Shown: piece by piece, positions 1 to 5,304 of the stretch
Layout of the letters: every line of letters starts with the position of its first letter
Numbering within the stretch: position 1 is the stretch's first letter
Assembly: GCA_903880655.1 (NCBI GenBank)
Contig: CAIRQE010000014.1
Coordinates: forward strand, 1 to 5,304
Direction of reading: 5' to 3'
From: an uncultured bacterium
Lineage (GTDB): Bacteria > Patescibacteriota > Saccharimonadia > Saccharimonadales > CAIOMD01
Length of the DNA: 5,304 bases
Translations under genes and position numbers: made by a program
The notes under the pieces: model-generated
Databases searched by the model: none
Told to the model about the DNA's origin: nothing
The model's input: the letters and a program-made list of their open reading frames with translations, nothing else

Positions 1-111
1 AACAATTGTTTTTTGTCTGAGAATATTCTCAATCGGGCGTGCCGTTTTTTGGGCCATAATATTGGCGGTTTCTCTTAGTAAATCTTTTGAAAATGAGTCA
101 AGAGTTTCCAT
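1..111 (-). CDS. cheC: CheC-type CheY-P phosphatase, N-terminal 37 codons (partial, runs off left edge)
   Basis: Reading leftward from the ATG at 111-109, all 37 codons to the window edge are open. The peptide begins METLDSFSKDLLRETANIMA. Residues D10, E14 and N17 give D-x3-E-x2-N, the first part of the (D/S)-x3-E-x2-N-x22-P active-site signature of CheC/FliY/CheX phosphatases; the expected proline (about residue 40) lies outside the window. The following residues keep CheC-like hydrophobic spacing (A20, A24, I27, I30, L31, K34, I36). The family role is to bind CheY-P in the cytosol and remove its phosphate; CheC also often partners CheD. The start codon shares one base with the cheA stop (TAATG), and AAGGAG lies 12 bases upstream, so it is co-transcribed and probably coupled to cheA. 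Oddity: the usual glycines of the NIGxG segment are replaced (N-I-M-A-Q). CheX or a FliY-like N-terminus are alternatives; only the N-terminus is visible. Confidence 0.62.
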   Translation of the reverse strand, partial: METLDSFSKDLLRETANIMAQKTARPIENILRQKTIV

Positions 112-1736
112 TATTTTATAAAGCTCCTTGGATTAATAAGTAAAATACTGCGACCATCACCGATTATTGTTACTCCTGAAAAATAATCAACATCTTTAAT
201 TAATTTCGGAAGTGGCTTAATGACCGTCTCAATTGCTGAAACGATTTGATCTACGGCAAGCGCAATCTTTTCACCATCAATATTTAGTATGACTAGATAA
301 GCATTTTTACTTGAATCACCGTGGTTCTCTGCGTAATTAAAGCGAACAACTGGAATTTCTTGGTCTTTGTAGCGGAAGGCTTCTTGACCTGCGCTATTTA
401 TTATTTCAATATCAGATATTCTCAGAGAAATTTCAACTCCCGCCGCAACGAGTGCGTAGTCTTGCGATCCAATATGAACGATTAATGTTCTAACGACCGA
501 TACCATTAGCGGAAGCTTAAGTATAAAAGTTGTTCCCTGGCCCTTTGCAGTCTCTATATCTATCGAACCACCAAATTCTTCGATCGTTCTTTTGACGACC
601 TCAAGACCAACGCCACGTCCAGAAATAAGGCTTACTTCATTAGCGGTCGAGATACCGGAAAAGAGAGCCTTTCGTAACCCGATTTGGTCGTTACTAGCAA
701 CTCCAGATTTTTTTGCGACAGCTTCCCAATTTATACCATCTCCATTATCTCTAACTTCAACGACAGCAAAATCACGATCAGCTCGAGCAGAAATTGTTAT
801 TGTACCCTTTGACCCGATTCCATGGTCAGCTGCATTACGCACAAGGTGTGTCAAAGGTTCGTCAAGACGTTCTACGATTGTTCTGTCGAGTTCCAGATCG
901 CCACCTTCAATCTTGAACTCAATCTCTTTGTTGAGCATTCGGCCAATATCACGCACTGTGCGAGGAAAATGATCAAAAACCATACTGAGCGGTACGGTAC
1001 GAATTTTCATTATTTGAAACCGTATCACCTCAATTATTTTATCTAATTTGTCTTGAGCTTGAGACAATAATGGATCGTCTAGATCTTTGAGTAATTTCTG
1101 CATAGTAAGCCGATCAACCATTAACTCTTCAAGTGATCCAACTATGTTATCTAGTTGCTCAACTTTAACGGGGATTGTTTTTATAGACAGTTTTATGGGT
1201 TCAGTTTCTTTGTATTCAGGCTTTGGGGGTGCAGCAGTGGTATTTTCTTTAATTTCAACTTTGGGAGCGGGTGTTGCAGCTTCTGCTAAAGGGGCAGTCT
1301 CCTGCTGCTCACTCTTTTGCAAATGCTCAGTTTTGCCTGCTCCAATAGTTGCAACGCCGGCTGCCTTTTTCAGCTCTTCAATGAGTGTTTCGTTACCCTG
1401 TTCAACTCCTTCGGCTTCAATTTTCTGAACGGAAGTAGTGAGTGCATCGAGCGATGCGAATAAAAGATCCGCAAGCGCAGGGTCTACTTTTTTACCATTT
1501 TCTTTAATTTCATAAAAAACATCTTCGACTACATGGCATAGATAGCCAGTTTCCTTAAAGCCCATTGCAGCACTTTGACCTTTTAGTGAATGAGCTGCGC
1601 GAAATATTTCGTTTATTGCTTCATTGCTAGTGGGTTCCTTCTCAAGTTTAAGTAGCTCCGTATTGAGTGTCTCGAGATACGTTTTTGCAGTCGTAACAAA
1701 TAAGTCCTTATATTGGGCTACTTCATCGCTATTCAT
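111..1736 (-). CDS. cheA: Chemotaxis histidine kinase CheA, lacking the P2 domain
   Basis: CheA is the cytoplasmic kinase that autophosphorylates on a histidine under receptor/CheW control and passes the phosphate to CheY. Domains visible: P1/HPt at about 1-125 with phospho-acceptor H49 in AAHSLKG; a Pro/Ala/Glu-rich linker at about 130-183; P3 dimerisation helices at about 184-245; P4 GHKL ATPase at about 245-410 with N-box H297 and N301 (THLVRNAADHG), G1 DNGDG at 330-334, F-box LFSGIST at 358-364 and G2 GRGVG at 373-377; P5 CheW-like domain at 411-541. At 541 aa it is shorter than the usual 650 or so because no P2 (CheY/CheB docking) domain lies between P1 and P3. The loop after the N-box is also short: NAADHGIGSKGTITI goes straight to the next strand without the usual E-x-P-E-x-R/GK segment. 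The start overlaps the cheB end by 8 bases, and TGGAG at 1749-1745 lies 8 bases upstream, which supports this ATG. All key catalytic residues are present, so it should be active. Confidence 0.97.
   Translation of the reverse strand: MNSDEVAQYKDLFVTTAKTYLETLNTELLKLEKEPTSNEAINEIFRAAHSLKGQSAAMGFKETGYLCHVVEDVFYEIKENGKKVDPALADLLFASLDALTTSVQKIEAEGVEQGNETLIEELKKAAGVATIGAGKTEHLQKSEQQETAPLAEAATPAPKVEIKENTTAAPPKPEYKETEPIKLSIKTIPVKVEQLDNIVGSLEELMVDRLTMQKLLKDLDDPLLSQAQDKLDKIIEVIRFQIMKIRTVPLSMVFDHFPRTVRDIGRMLNKEIEFKIEGGDLELDRTIVERLDEPLTHLVRNAADHGIGSKGTITISARADRDFAVVEVRDNGDGINWEAVAKKSGVASNDQIGLRKALFSGISTANEVSLISGRGVGLEVVKRTIEEFGGSIDIETAKGQGTTFILKLPLMVSVVRTLIVHIGSQDYALVAAGVEISLRISDIEIINSAGQEAFRYKDQEIPVVRFNYAENHGDSSKNAYLVILNIDGEKIALAVDQIVSAIETVIKPLPKLIKDVDYFSGVTIIGDGRSILLINPRSFIK
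124..129 (-). promoter_or_regulatory. Shine-Dalgarno site for the CheC-like gene inside cheA
   Basis: AAGGAG within the last cheA codons (the P-R-S of NPRSFIK) lies 12 bases before the ATG at 111. It is a strong sequence match with a somewhat long spacer. With the TAATG overlap it supports that start and coupling to cheA. Confidence 0.55.
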
Positions 1737-2349
1737 TTGCCATGCTCCAGAGTTTAATCGCGTCCGGAATTTCCTTAAGCGAAAGTGATTGATCGGCTAA
1801 ATGGCTAGCAATTATTGCGTGCGGCATACTTGAAATTTCTGCAGTAATTTGGTCTTGCACAATGGTGTGACCCCCAAATTGCTTCAGTGTTCGCATTCCC
1901 TCTAAGCCGTCCTCCCCCATACCTGTTAAAATAATCCCGAGAGTTTTTTCACCAAATATTTTTGCAACAGATTTCATGAGTACGTCAATTGAAGGAGTAA
2001 GAGAATCGTCTGACGTAAGGAGGTGAACGCGCAGCACGTCGTTATCGTCTTTTACTATCTCCATATTTCCATCCCCGGGCGCTACATAAATAACACCCTC
2101 CTCGACGATTAGTCCGTCTGAGCCAAGTTGGATATTAATATCAAACTTGGATTTGAGCAGTTTTACGAAGTCGGGTAAAAAATTTGCAAGCATGTGTTGT
2201 GCGATGAAGATTGTCGGAACTGACGTATCATTTAATTCATCGAAAATAGTCGTAAGAGCTTTTGGCCCTCCAGTTGATGAGCCAATGACAATAGCCTTCT
2301 TAGGACGAAGGTCAGTGGATTGTCTTGTTATGCTACTGGAGGATGCCAT
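1729..2349 (-). CDS. cheB: Receiver-less CheB: stand-alone chemoreceptor methylesterase domain
   Basis: CheB hydrolyses glutamyl methyl esters (and in many species deamidates glutamines) on receptor helices, resetting sensitivity against CheR. The 206 aa match only the C-terminal catalytic domain. The serine motif IGSSTGG gives S25 (equivalent to S164 of the enteric enzyme), IAQHM gives H52, and ILTGMGEDG gives D147, so the Ser-His-Asp triad is complete. SIDVLM (120-125) and the SSMPHAI region (173-179) are also typical. What is missing is the N-terminal receiver domain: a polar 16-residue leader (MASSSSITRQSTDLRP) is all that precedes the catalytic fold, whereas ordinary CheB is about 340-370 aa. 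cheY lies just upstream, 16 bases away and in another frame. In the CheB frame, stop codons appear about ten codons upstream of the ATG, so this is not a simple missed fusion. In two-domain CheB the unphosphorylated receiver blocks the active site, so this form may be constitutively active or regulated in trans. Confidence 0.95.
   Translation of the reverse strand: MASSSSITRQSTDLRPKKAIVIGSSTGGPKALTTIFDELNDTSVPTIFIAQHMLANFLPDFVKLLKSKFDINIQLGSDGLIVEEGVIYVAPGDGNMEIVKDDNDVLRVHLLTSDDSLTPSIDVLMKSVAKIFGEKTLGIILTGMGEDGLEGMRTLKQFGGHTIVQDQITAEISSMPHAIIASHLADQSLSLKEIPDAIKLWSMANE
1745..1749 (-). promoter_or_regulatory. Shine-Dalgarno site for cheA inside cheB
   Basis: TGGAG within the end of cheB lies 8 bases before the cheA ATG at 1736. 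Together with the 8-base gene overlap it fixes the cheA start. Confidence 0.65.
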
Positions 2350-2362
2350 TACGTTAGGGCGG

Positions 2363-2368
2363 CTCCTA
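2363..2368 (-). promoter_or_regulatory. Ribosome binding site for cheB, overlapping the cheY stop codon
   Basis: On the minus strand the cheY stop TAG is the first half of TAGGAG, a good Shine-Dalgarno match. It lies 13 bases before the cheB ATG, longer than the usual 5-9. No other in-frame ATG/GTG/TTG start lies between the motif and 2349. Ribosomes terminating on cheY would sit on this site, so coupling of CheB to CheY synthesis is plausible, with the long spacer perhaps lowering CheB output. Both effects are inference. Confidence 0.5.
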
Positions 2369-2719
2369 CGCCAATGTGTCTATCATTGCTATCACTTCAG
2401 TTGCATCGTAGGGCTTCACGAGATACCCACGTGCACCTAATGACTTGGCTTCTTCGATTATTTCTTTTTGATCGACGGAAGAAATAATTGCTATAGCTTT
2501 TGCCGATGAACCGATTTCTTTCAAGACTTCTATACCATCTTTTCCGGGCATAATAATATCAAGGAGCATGACATCGGGTTGCATTTGATCGAATTTCTTA
2601 AGTGCATCATTACCGTCTACCGCCTCATCGAGTTCTGCATCACTATATTTACTTTTTAAGATGATATTTTTGAGAATTGTCCGCATGAAGGCGCTGTCGT
2701 CTACAATTAATATTTTCAT
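2366..2719 (-). CDS. cheY: Chemotaxis response regulator CheY (single receiver domain)
   Basis: CheY receives phosphate from CheA and diffuses to the motility machinery to change its output. The 117 aa are one receiver domain with no effector. The acidic pair is D7-D8 (ILIVDDS), the phospho-acceptor is D54 in MLLDIIMPG, the switch serine is S80 (AIISS), the aromatic switch position is Y99, and the conserved lysine is K102 in YLVKPY. The start overlaps the cheW stop as ATGA, and GAGGAG at 2733-2728 lies 8 bases upstream, inside the last cheW codons; this is the best ribosome binding site in the window. The length and short alpha3-beta4 loop resemble CheY of Thermotoga, Bacillus and archaea more than E. 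coli CheY (129 aa). Because the next gene is a CheB without a receiver, this protein may also serve as the trans-acting regulator of CheB. That dual role is speculation; phosphorelay by the neighbouring CheA is strongly implied by context. Confidence 0.95.
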   Translation of the reverse strand: MKILIVDDSAFMRTILKNIILKSKYSDAELDEAVDGNDALKKFDQMQPDVMLLDIIMPGKDGIEVLKEIGSSAKAIAIISSVDQKEIIEEAKSLGARGYLVKPYDATEVIAMIDTLA

Positions 2720-3261
2720 TTTACTTGCTCCTCTTTAACTATAGTATCATTTGTCTGTTCAGATGTTACGTGCTCAATTTCTCTTTGTACTGACTTGGTG
2801 ATGATGGCCTCGAGGTTCAGAAAAAGCAGGACATTATCCTTATTTTTGTCACCCTCAGGAAGTATTACTCCCGAAATATACTCAGCATCAACTTTTGATT
2901 TTATGAGCTTAGGGGCTACCTTAAATTCACTCTCTGCATAAGAAGTGATTTCCTGAATTGAAGTCACAAGCATGCCTACTATCTCCTCATCATTTCCGGG
3001 CGCATCAATAAGAATGATATATGGCCTTGGATCTTCTTTGTTACCAATGTTGAGGATAGTTTCAAGATCAATAATGGGGACAATTTTTCCACGAATGTTA
3101 ATGATTCCTGAAATATAGCTACTACTATTCGGAACCGGGGTTATGGTATCAACTTTAACAACTTCTCGGATTGAATGAATATTAGCGGCAAAGGTTTCAT
3201 CTCCAACCTTGAAGACTACTACCTGCGTCATTTTTACCTGAAGTTTGTCATCGTCTTGCAT
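2716..3261 (-). CDS. cheW: Chemotaxis coupling protein CheW
   Basis: CheW links the receptor hairpin tip to the CheA P5 domain in the membrane-associated array. The 181 aa carry the SH3-like CheW fold. Hallmarks are VVVFKVGDETFAANI (about 14-28), the following IREVVKV, ITPVPNSSSYISGIINIRGK (about 40-59) and VPIIDLE, then a second half with VGMLV, ISGVI and a final strand VLLFLNLEAII at about 143-153. A polar, acidic tail of about 27 residues follows the fold and is longer than usual. The start is ambiguous. The ATG at 3261 has only a weak AGGA 13 bases upstream. The in-frame ATG at 3231 (Met11, just before the first CheW strand) has CAGG 5 bases upstream and would give 171 aa. The longer form is listed because it sits 4 bases after the MCP stop. 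It ends in an ATGA overlap with cheY. The CheW assignment itself is firm. Confidence 0.95.
   Translation of the reverse strand: MQDDDKLQVKMTQVVVFKVGDETFAANIHSIREVVKVDTITPVPNSSSYISGIINIRGKIVPIIDLETILNIGNKEDPRPYIILIDAPGNDEEIVGMLVTSIQEITSYAESEFKVAPKLIKSKVDAEYISGVILPEGDKNKDNVLLFLNLEAIITKSVQREIEHVTSEQTNDTIVKEEQVK
2728..2733 (-). promoter_or_regulatory. Strong Shine-Dalgarno site for cheY inside cheW
   Basis: GAGGAG, made by two glutamate codons near the cheW C-terminus, lies 8 bases before the cheY ATG. It fixes the cheY start and, with the ATGA overlap, indicates translational coupling of cheY to cheW. Confidence 0.75.
3232..3240 (-). promoter_or_regulatory. Possible ribosome binding site for an internal cheW start (Met11)
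   Basis: CAGGTAAAA directly precedes the in-frame ATG at 3231-3229. The AGG-to-ATG spacing is 5 bases. This is a better-placed, though still weak, Shine-Dalgarno than the one before the upstream ATG, so initiation at Met11 should be considered. Confidence 0.3.
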
Positions 3262-3265
3262 AGTA

Positions 3266-5233
3266 TTATTGTGATCCTGGCGCCTTAGTATCTAAAGGAG
3301 TTTCTGATCTGTTTTCTAACTCAGGAAGTGAAGGAAGATCAAGAATAGATTCTTCTTCTTTTTTCGGTTCCTCTATTTGAGTTTCTGGTATATTGGCATG
3401 GCGTTCATTGAAACTTTCGATAGATTCTTCAACCCGGGGTCCAGTATCTGAGCCCCTTTTGTTATTAAGTATTTCTTCTACGCGCTCACCTGCAAGCTTT
3501 TGAAGGCTCGCAGATAATGAGGCTAATTCATTGGCTGCTGCGGCTACTTGTTGGTTTGAGGCAGCCTGCTGTTCTATCGAGGCAGCCAATTGTTGTACTC
3601 CAGCGGCGCTTTGGTTTGCGACACCAGAAATAGCTTTTACGTTGGCATTAATTTTAGTCATAGTTCCAACCTGTTTCATTGTTCCTTGAGATAATTGCTG
3701 AATTTTCATTGATGTTTCTTGAGCAGCTTGTGCAGCGTTAACACTTGACGTACTTATTTCCTCAACTATCTGGCGAATATTATCGGCACTCCTGGCTGAT
3801 CCTTCCGCAAGTTTTCTGACTTCATCTGCTACTACTGCAAATCCTCTACCGGCGTCACCAGCTCGAGCTGCTTCAATTGCTGCATTAAGTGCAAGCAGGT
3901 TTGTTTGTTCGGAAACATTTGTAATTGCGTCAACCGCTGTACCAATTTTTTCAGAAGATATTCCTGCATTTTGAGAAATTTTAGAAGTCGTTATTGCGGT
4001 TGATGCCGCTTCTTGTGCTGCAGCAGAAATCTGATCAATGGTGCCTGATAATTCGCTAACTGATTTAGCCGCTTGTTGCGCTTGGCTTGATTGTTCTAAG
4101 GCGCCACTTGCAATTTGCTTAGAAACTGAGGCATTTTGAATTGACGCACTTGATGCTTGCTGAGCGGTTGCCGCCAATGAGTGACTAATTTCTGTTATTT
4201 TATTAATTGCGCCACGAATTGGATTGAGGATCATACCTGAAATAGAACGACTTAAGAAATATGCAATTACCGCAATTACAATAATTACTCCAGCTAAGAT
4301 ACTGAGCGCTGTTGTTGTTAGCTTTGTAGCCGGTTCGAGTACCGCTGAAGTTGGTTCAGTGGCTACAAGTGTCCAATTAAGCGCATTGTTCGCACCGTAC
4401 TTGCCGAGATTTGCGTACCCCGATATCACCTGAGCTCCTGTGCTATCTTTGTATTGAGTGATTCCTGAAGTATTTGGATTAGTGATTGCCGATGCCAAAA
4501 CAGAGGAACTTTTGGTTTCTGAGTATGGTGTAAATGCTTTTTCGCTCGGTAATTTTGAAATTAGCACTTGGCCCGTCGCGTCTACAATACGAGCATGCTT
4601 ACCGCCAACTAGCTGGCTATCGATACCTGCGATAATATCATTGAAACTTGAAGTTTGAACTTCTCCGATTAGAACAGCAACCACATTTCCATTCACATCC
4701 GTCACTGGAGCTTCAGCGAGGAAAGACGGTCCCGTATCACCAGGGTAAGCATTTGTGAGATATACTGAACCATTGGATGCCGTAAGGACTTGCTTAAAAA
4801 CATTCTCATTTGCATCGGTTTGACCATAGTAGCTTTGGTATGTGTGGCCCCCATCACTCTCGGGATCGCTATTACCGATTGGTTGGCCTATCTTGTTGTA
4901 TATGTTTATTGCATTAAAAATATTTGAACTATTCACCGTACTTTTAAGGCTTGCATTAATTAAAGGACTATTAGTTGTAAGTAAAGCATTGTCTGCCGTT
5001 GCTGCTGTGAGGTTGAGGACACCTTGCATATATATTTTTGTTTCTGCAACTGCAATCTGTGTGTTTGAGTTAAGGCTACTTTTGGAGTTACTAAGAAGTG
5101 TGTTATTGAATTGAGATATTAGGTATGCAAAAAGAAGAACTAATGGAATAAGTGAAATCGCCAGTGAAGCGCCGATTACCCTAGTTTGAAAGCCAACATT
5201 TTTTATTTTTTTTGCCCACGAATTGTTTTTCAT
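3266..5233 (-). CDS. Methyl-accepting chemotaxis protein with Cache-like sensor and truncated HAMP
   Basis: This 655-aa transmembrane receptor feeds CheA through CheW. In order: a basic cytoplasmic N-terminus (1-18); TM1 at about 19-41; an extracytoplasmic sensor at about 42-305; TM2 at about 306-328; a short juxtamembrane stretch (329-350); a long Ala/Gln/Ser-rich coiled-coil hairpin at about 351-580; and an acidic, proline-containing tail (590-655). The sensor length and its end (SGYANLGKYG, then LNWTLVATEP) suggest a double-Cache module; no R-x-W amino-acid-binding motif is evident, so the ligand is unknown. The hairpin tip is highly conserved (EQTNLLALNAAIEAARAGD at 442-460, then GRGFAVVADEVRKLAE), marking the CheA/CheW contact. 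HAMP seems half present: proline P338 in ILNPIRGAINKITEIS fits its first helix, but the DExG connector region and second helix are absent. The tail has no NWETF-like CheR/CheB tether. The ATG at 5233 is the first in frame after an upstream TAA, with GGGGA 4 bases before it. First gene of the visible operon. Confidence 0.96.
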   Translation of the reverse strand: MKNNSWAKKIKNVGFQTRVIGASLAISLIPLVLLFAYLISQFNNTLLSNSKSSLNSNTQIAVAETKIYMQGVLNLTAATADNALLTTNSPLINASLKSTVNSSNIFNAINIYNKIGQPIGNSDPESDGGHTYQSYYGQTDANENVFKQVLTASNGSVYLTNAYPGDTGPSFLAEAPVTDVNGNVVAVLIGEVQTSSFNDIIAGIDSQLVGGKHARIVDATGQVLISKLPSEKAFTPYSETKSSSVLASAITNPNTSGITQYKDSTGAQVISGYANLGKYGANNALNWTLVATEPTSAVLEPATKLTTTALSILAGVIIVIAVIAYFLSRSISGMILNPIRGAINKITEISHSLAATAQQASSASIQNASVSKQIASGALEQSSQAQQAAKSVSELSGTIDQISAAAQEAASTAITTSKISQNAGISSEKIGTAVDAITNVSEQTNLLALNAAIEAARAGDAGRGFAVVADEVRKLAEGSARSADNIRQIVEEISTSSVNAAQAAQETSMKIQQLSQGTMKQVGTMTKINANVKAISGVANQSAAGVQQLAASIEQQAASNQQVAAAANELASLSASLQKLAGERVEEILNNKRGSDTGPRVEESIESFNERHANIPETQIEEPKKEEESILDLPSLPELENRSETPLDTKAPGSQ

Positions 5234-5304
5234 TACTTCCCCATCATTTAGACATATTAAAAGTAGTTAATCATATTACCATTAGCATTATTGTACCTTA
5301 AATA
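5234..5304 (-). promoter_or_regulatory. Operon leader / probable promoter region upstream of the receptor gene
   Basis: This 71-base AT-rich stretch is the only intergenic region before the operon. Read on the minus strand it holds two candidate signals. CTTTTAATAT (5263-5254) ends 20 bases before the ATG; it resembles an archaeal TATA box at a distance that would place transcription start at or very near the ATG, and TAATAT inside it also resembles a bacterial -10. TACAAT (5295-5290) is a one-mismatch bacterial -10 whose -35 would fall outside the window. No convincing -35/-10 pair lies wholly inside. GGGGA (5242-5238), 4 bases before the ATG, is a weak Shine-Dalgarno. The end of any upstream gene is not visible. 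Confidence 0.4.

Noticed and set aside
18..31. Perfect 14-base palindrome TGAGAATATTCTCA that could be an operator or terminator stem.
   Set aside because: It lies inside the CheC-like coding frame, has no loop or U-tract, and about 0.3 such palindromes are expected by chance in a window this long.
592..1046. Plus-strand open frames of 126 and 74 codons opposite the CheA ATPase domain.
   Set aside because: Shadows of conserved cheA codons; the products are Ser/Arg/Pro-rich or otherwise featureless and lie against catalytic motifs that constrain the sequence.
1087..1428. Plus-strand open frame of 113 codons opposite cheA.
   Set aside because: It is antisense to the linker and P1 region of a clear cheA; the low-complexity Ser/Ala/Val product is what the reverse of an Ala/Glu/Pro-rich linker gives. 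No ribosome site or family resemblance.
2350..2380. A single frameshift breaking one receiver-plus-esterase CheB gene.
   Set aside because: CheY ends naturally after its last helix with its own stop, cheB has its own ATG and an upstream Shine-Dalgarno, and the CheB frame closes about ten codons upstream. A true gene split fits better, though an error in this junction cannot be fully excluded.
2147..2440. Plus-strand open frame spanning the cheB/cheY junction.
   Set aside because: Antisense to the CheB active-site serine region and the CheY C-terminus; no recognisable domain or start signal.
3490..4180. Ala/Gln/Ser-rich repetitive stretch as a DNA repeat.
   Set aside because: The repetition is at protein level (heptads of the receptor coiled coil) with varied codons; no exact nucleotide repeats stand out.
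4224..5114. Three short plus-strand open frames (69, 66 and 90 codons) opposite the receptor, some with hydrophobic stretches.
   Set aside because: The hydrophobicity reflects the reverse of AT-rich membrane and sensor codons; no ribosome sites and no recognisable proteins.

Overview
The window is one compact chemotaxis (chemosensory) operon, read entirely from the minus strand. Coding density is very high, base composition is moderately AT-rich (roughly 40% GC by eye), and the standard genetic code fits throughout. In transcription order (right to left) the genes are: a membrane chemoreceptor (MCP, 655 aa); CheW (181 aa); a single-domain CheY (117 aa); a CheB reduced to its methylesterase domain (206 aa); a CheA histidine kinase without the P2 domain (541 aa); and the first 37 codons of a CheC-type CheY-P phosphatase that runs off the left edge. 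The only real non-coding stretch is the 71 bases upstream of the receptor, which should hold the promoter. No RNA genes, mobile elements, CRISPR arrays or terminators were seen.

The genes are tightly packed: 4 bases between MCP and CheW, an ATGA overlap between CheW and CheY, 16 bases between CheY and CheB, an 8-base overlap between CheB and CheA, and a one-base TAATG overlap between CheA and the CheC-like gene. Shine-Dalgarno-like motifs (GAGGAG, TGGAG, AAGGAG) lie inside the end of the preceding gene, so translational coupling is likely.

Together they form a nearly complete signalling loop. The receptor senses an extracellular ligand through a Cache-like domain. Its helical hairpin controls CheA through CheW. 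CheA phosphorylates CheY, CheB removes receptor methyl esters for adaptation, and the CheC-like protein would dephosphorylate CheY-P. CheR, CheD and the motility apparatus are not in the window.

The host cannot be named with confidence. CheC and the CheA sequence AAHSLKGQSAAMGF fit the Bacillus/Thermotoga/archaeal style of chemotaxis rather than the enterobacterial one. The internal Shine-Dalgarno motifs fit bacteria and many archaea. The first gene has a TATA-like box at a distance that would suit a leaderless archaeal transcript, but a bacterial reading is equally open. Each component looks trimmed: no CheA P2 and a shortened ATP-domain loop, no CheB receiver, and only about half a HAMP in the receptor. 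This suggests a streamlined lineage (for example a candidate-phylum bacterium or an uncultured archaeon), which is inference only.
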